From Selenomonas sp. (lineage in GTDB: Bacteria > Bacillota_C > Negativicutes > Selenomonadales > Selenomonadaceae): a stretch of 64,000 nt of DNA. The position numbers and the translations under genes are program-made. The notes beneath the pieces are model-generated. The model did no database searches and was not told the origin of the DNA. It saw only the letters and a list, made by a program, of their open reading frames with translations. Shown here piece by piece: positions 62,312 through 64,000 of the stretch. The stretch covers positions 9,225-73,224 of the forward strand of contig NZ_JAILKR010000116.1 of NCBI RefSeq assembly GCF_024693525.1, in the 5' to 3' direction. The number at the start of each line of letters is the position of its first letter. Position 1 is the first letter of the stretch.

Positions 62312-63451
62312 TTATTTTTTCTGCATCCAAACCGGAATATCAATGAAATCAGCCGCCGGAGATACCGTCTGCTGTGCATCGCCATCAGCGGCAGGTGCAC
62401 CCTGACTCAGATTAAGGTTCGGCATTACCGGCTGAGCAGCGGAAGGAGCTGCCTGCGGCTGTACACCGATGGTTTCCGGTGCATCAAAGCCCGTAGCGAT
62501 AACGGTCACGCGAACTTTGTCGCCCATGGTATTGTCAATGGACGCACCCCAGATGATGTTAGCCTGACTGTCAGCAGCATCATGGATAGCTTCGGAAGCC
62601 TCCTGAATTTCGTACATGCTGAGGTTTTCTTCGGCACCGGTGACGTTGAGGAGGATACCACGCGCACCATCGATGCTCGTCTCCAGCAACGGAGAAGCAA
62701 TAGCTGCCTTAGCAGCCTCAATGGCAGCACCTTCACCGGAAGCCTCGCCGATACCCATGAGGGCAGAACCGGCGTTGCTCATAACACTCTGCACATCAGC
62801 AAAGTCCAGATTTACCAGACCCGGCAGGGCAATCAAATCGGAGATACCTTTAACACCCTGACGCAGAACATCATCCGCAATCTGGAAAGCCTGCGTAATC
62901 GGCGTTTTCTTGTCTACAACCTGCATCAGGCGGTCGTTCGGAATCGTGATGATGGTATCCACATGCTGCTTGAGGTTCGCAATACCGGATTCTGCATTGC
63001 GTTCACGCTTCTTGCCTTCGAAGCCGAAGGGCTTGGTCACAACGCCAACCGTCAGCGCGCCGATTTCTCGTGCGCATTCTGCGACTACCGGTGCAGCACC
63101 AGTACCAGTACCGCCGCCCATACCAGCGGTAACGAAAACCATATCAGCCCCGCGCAAAGCTTCCAAAATATCGTCGCGGCTTTCCTCGGCCGCTTTCTGC
63201 CCGATTTCCGGACGAGCACCTGCACCTAATCCCCGGGTGAGCTTCTCGCCAATCTGCATACGCTTCGGAGCCAAAGACTTCAACAGCGCCTGAGCGTCGG
63301 TATTTACTGCGATAAACTCGACCCCCTGCAGTCCGAAGTTTATCATGCGGTTAACAGCATTGCTGCCGCCGCCGCCTACACCAATTACTTTAATCTTGGC
63401 CAACTGGTCGAGGCCATTATCATCCAATTCAAACACAGCGTTAACCCCCAT
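62312..63451 (-). CDS. ftsZ: Cell division protein FtsZ
   Basis: A 379-residue tubulin-like GTPase that forms the division ring. GTP-binding signatures: [18 protein letters not shown] (21-38), the tubulin motif [14 protein letters not shown] (about 112-125) and [11 protein letters not shown] with the T7-loop Asp. A Pro/Ala/Gln-rich linker ends in the conserved C-terminal peptide DIPVWMQKK that binds FtsA and other partners. The start ATG at 63451 has only a weak ribosome-binding site. It lies downstream of ftsQ on the same strand, but no ftsA lies between them. Confidence 0.97.
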   Translation of the reverse strand: MGVNAVFELDDNGLDQLAKIKVIGVGGGGSNAVNRMINFGLQGVEFIAVNTDAQALLKSLAPKRMQIGEKLTRGLGAGARPEIGQKAAEESRDDILEALRGADMVFVTAGMGGGTGTGAAPVVAECAREIGALTVGVVTKPFGFEGKKRERNAESGIANLKQHVDTIITIPNDRLMQVVDKKTPITQAFQIADDVLRQGVKGISDLIALPGLVNLDFADVQSVMSNAGSALMGIGEASGEGAAIEAAKAAIASPLLETSIDGARGILLNVTGAEENLSMYEIQEASEAIHDAADSQANIIWGASIDNTMGDKVRVTVIATGFDAPETIGVQPQAAPSAAQPVMPNLNLSQGAPAADGDAQQTVSPAADFIDIPVWMQKK

Positions 63452-63606
63452 GACGTTCGTATTCTATATCCCGTGCAAACAGCAAACTGTCCACCGGGAT
63501 TTCTAGTCCACACAAATATACTCCTTAATTCTACCATTTATTGGCTTATAATGCTATAACTTTCCCGAAAAAAATTAACAAAAATCATAAATCCCCGTTT
63601 ATGCAC
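63452..63606 (-). promoter_or_regulatory. Leader and likely promoter of ftsZ
   Basis: A TAGAAT -10-like hexamer on the minus strand (63528-63533) lies 77 bp before ftsZ; no convincing -35. Just after it, AAGGAG and a GTG open a 40-codon frame that overlaps the ftsZ start out of frame; it may be chance. Confidence 0.35.
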
Positions 63607-63630
63607 GAAAAAAAGGAGCCAAACGGCTCC
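63607..63630 (-). terminator. Terminator of ftsQ
   Basis: GGAGCC-GTTT-GGCTCC hairpin with a run of seven T on the minus strand, between ftsQ and ftsZ. ftsZ is therefore probably transcribed mainly from its own promoter. Confidence 0.88.
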
Positions 63631-63655
63631 ATTTTATATCCCTATGTTAGTGAAT

Positions 63656-64000
63656 TCACTGCGCTTTTTCATTGACCTTCACATTCGGGTCAACCAGCTT
63701 ATCTTTCAGCCGGATAAAAGGCGCGGTATAACTGAAATCCACATACTCAATCTGATGGCGGGCATGGGGCAAATTCAGCAGGAAATCCCGGGTGAGTTTT
63801 GCTTTCTCATCCCAGCGTTCGAAATTCCCCAATCGTATCTGCACGGCTTGATTGGTATAAGCCATAATGGCGTCAGGATTGGTCACATTGACTTCGGACA
63901 GATGATTCAGGGCTTCCTCATCCAACTGGGACAGAAATTCCAACACTTTGGCCACCCGCTTGTCCTTGTTATCGTCCCCAATATACATATCATGCATCTT
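63656..64000 (-). CDS. ftsQ: Cell division protein FtsQ/DivIB, C-terminal part
   Basis: The last 114 residues of an FtsQ/DivIB-like protein; the frame stays open to the right edge, so the start is outside the window. Typical C-terminal features are AKVLEFLSQLDEEALNHLSEV, VQIRLGNFERWDEKAKLTRDFL and EYVDFSYTAPFIRLK, the beta-strand and helix pattern of the extracytoplasmic beta domain that contacts FtsL/FtsB. FtsQ links early and late division proteins. Position before ftsZ is that of a division gene cluster. Confidence 0.8.
   Translation of the reverse strand, partial: KMHDMYIGDDNKDKRVAKVLEFLSQLDEEALNHLSEVNVTNPDAIMAYTNQAVQIRLGNFERWDEKAKLTRDFLLNLPHARHQIEYVDFSYTAPFIRLKDKLVDPNVKVNEKAQ

Overview
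The window looks like a chromosomal segment of an anaerobic, motile bacterium of the Negativicutes. A Selenomonas-like member of the Selenomonadaceae is my inference from gene content and protein flavour; no 16S gene is present. Anaerobic respiratory genes (membrane formate dehydrogenase, nitrate reductase NarGHI, pentaheme nitrite reductase NrfHA), four chemoreceptors, a flagellin and a Bacillus-type FNR sit in one compact, mostly minus-strand region. Many genes are translationally coupled and many operons end in clear rho-independent terminators.

Layout. 1-6236: formate dehydrogenase (alpha subunit with Cys instead of Sec, FdhE, beta, gamma truncated by the window edge) and FdhD. 6324-11866: a molybdenum-cofactor operon (MoeA-like protein, MoeA, MoaA, MOSC-MogA fusion, MobA-MobB fusion) behind a probable Moco riboswitch with its own terminator. 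11935-16373: DNA polymerase IV, a chemoreceptor, an orphan sigma factor and a His-rich small protein. 16458-22743: narGHJI. 22962-29797: a GGDEF protein, a cysteine desulfidase-like enzyme, a beta-lactamase-fold hydrolase, and a sugar-binding lipoprotein paired with a chemoreceptor. 30100-32889: FNR, NarK, MoaC. 32940-35369: deoC-deoR and an NlpC/P60-like peptidase. 35500-44472: nrfHA, a cytochrome c maturation set (ccmABCEF), a second Crp/Fnr regulator and hcp. 44657-49048: a small protein with three exact 42-residue repeats and two tandem chemoreceptors. 49320-55598: JetABC (SMC-kleisin-kite complex of the Wadjet/MksBEF type) without JetD, preceded by a TSUP permease. 55706-64000: an unusual flagellin, a decayed amidohydrolase, a BASS symporter, a POT peptide transporter, an orphan gene, tRNA-Tyr, ftsZ and the end of ftsQ.

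How the genes fit together. Formate oxidation by FdnGHI would feed electrons to quinone. NarGHI and NrfHA would draw on that pool to reduce nitrate to nitrite and nitrite to ammonium. NarK moves nitrate and nitrite, the Moco operon and moaC supply cofactor to FDH and Nar, the Ccm proteins attach heme to NrfHA, and Hcp handles nitrogen-oxide by-products.

The most interesting reading is regulatory. Five promoters (narG, narK, nrfH, hcp, and the regulator-ccm operon) each carry a palindrome whose centre lies exactly 34.5 nt from the downstream edge of the -10 hexamer, the class II activator geometry. Two palindromes are FNR-like (TGTGA-N6-TCACT and TTGAT-N4-ATCAT). Three share a different core, GTWRC-N4-GCWAC, and fall on nrfHA, hcp and the operon of the second Crp/Fnr protein. 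This predicts two regulons: FNR for nitrate uptake and reduction, and an HcpR-like factor for nitrite reduction, its cytochrome maturation and nitrosative protection. Other notable items are the JetD-less Wadjet-like operon, the 42-residue repeat protein, a flagellin with a beta-solenoid-like insert, and a System I* type cytochrome maturation set.
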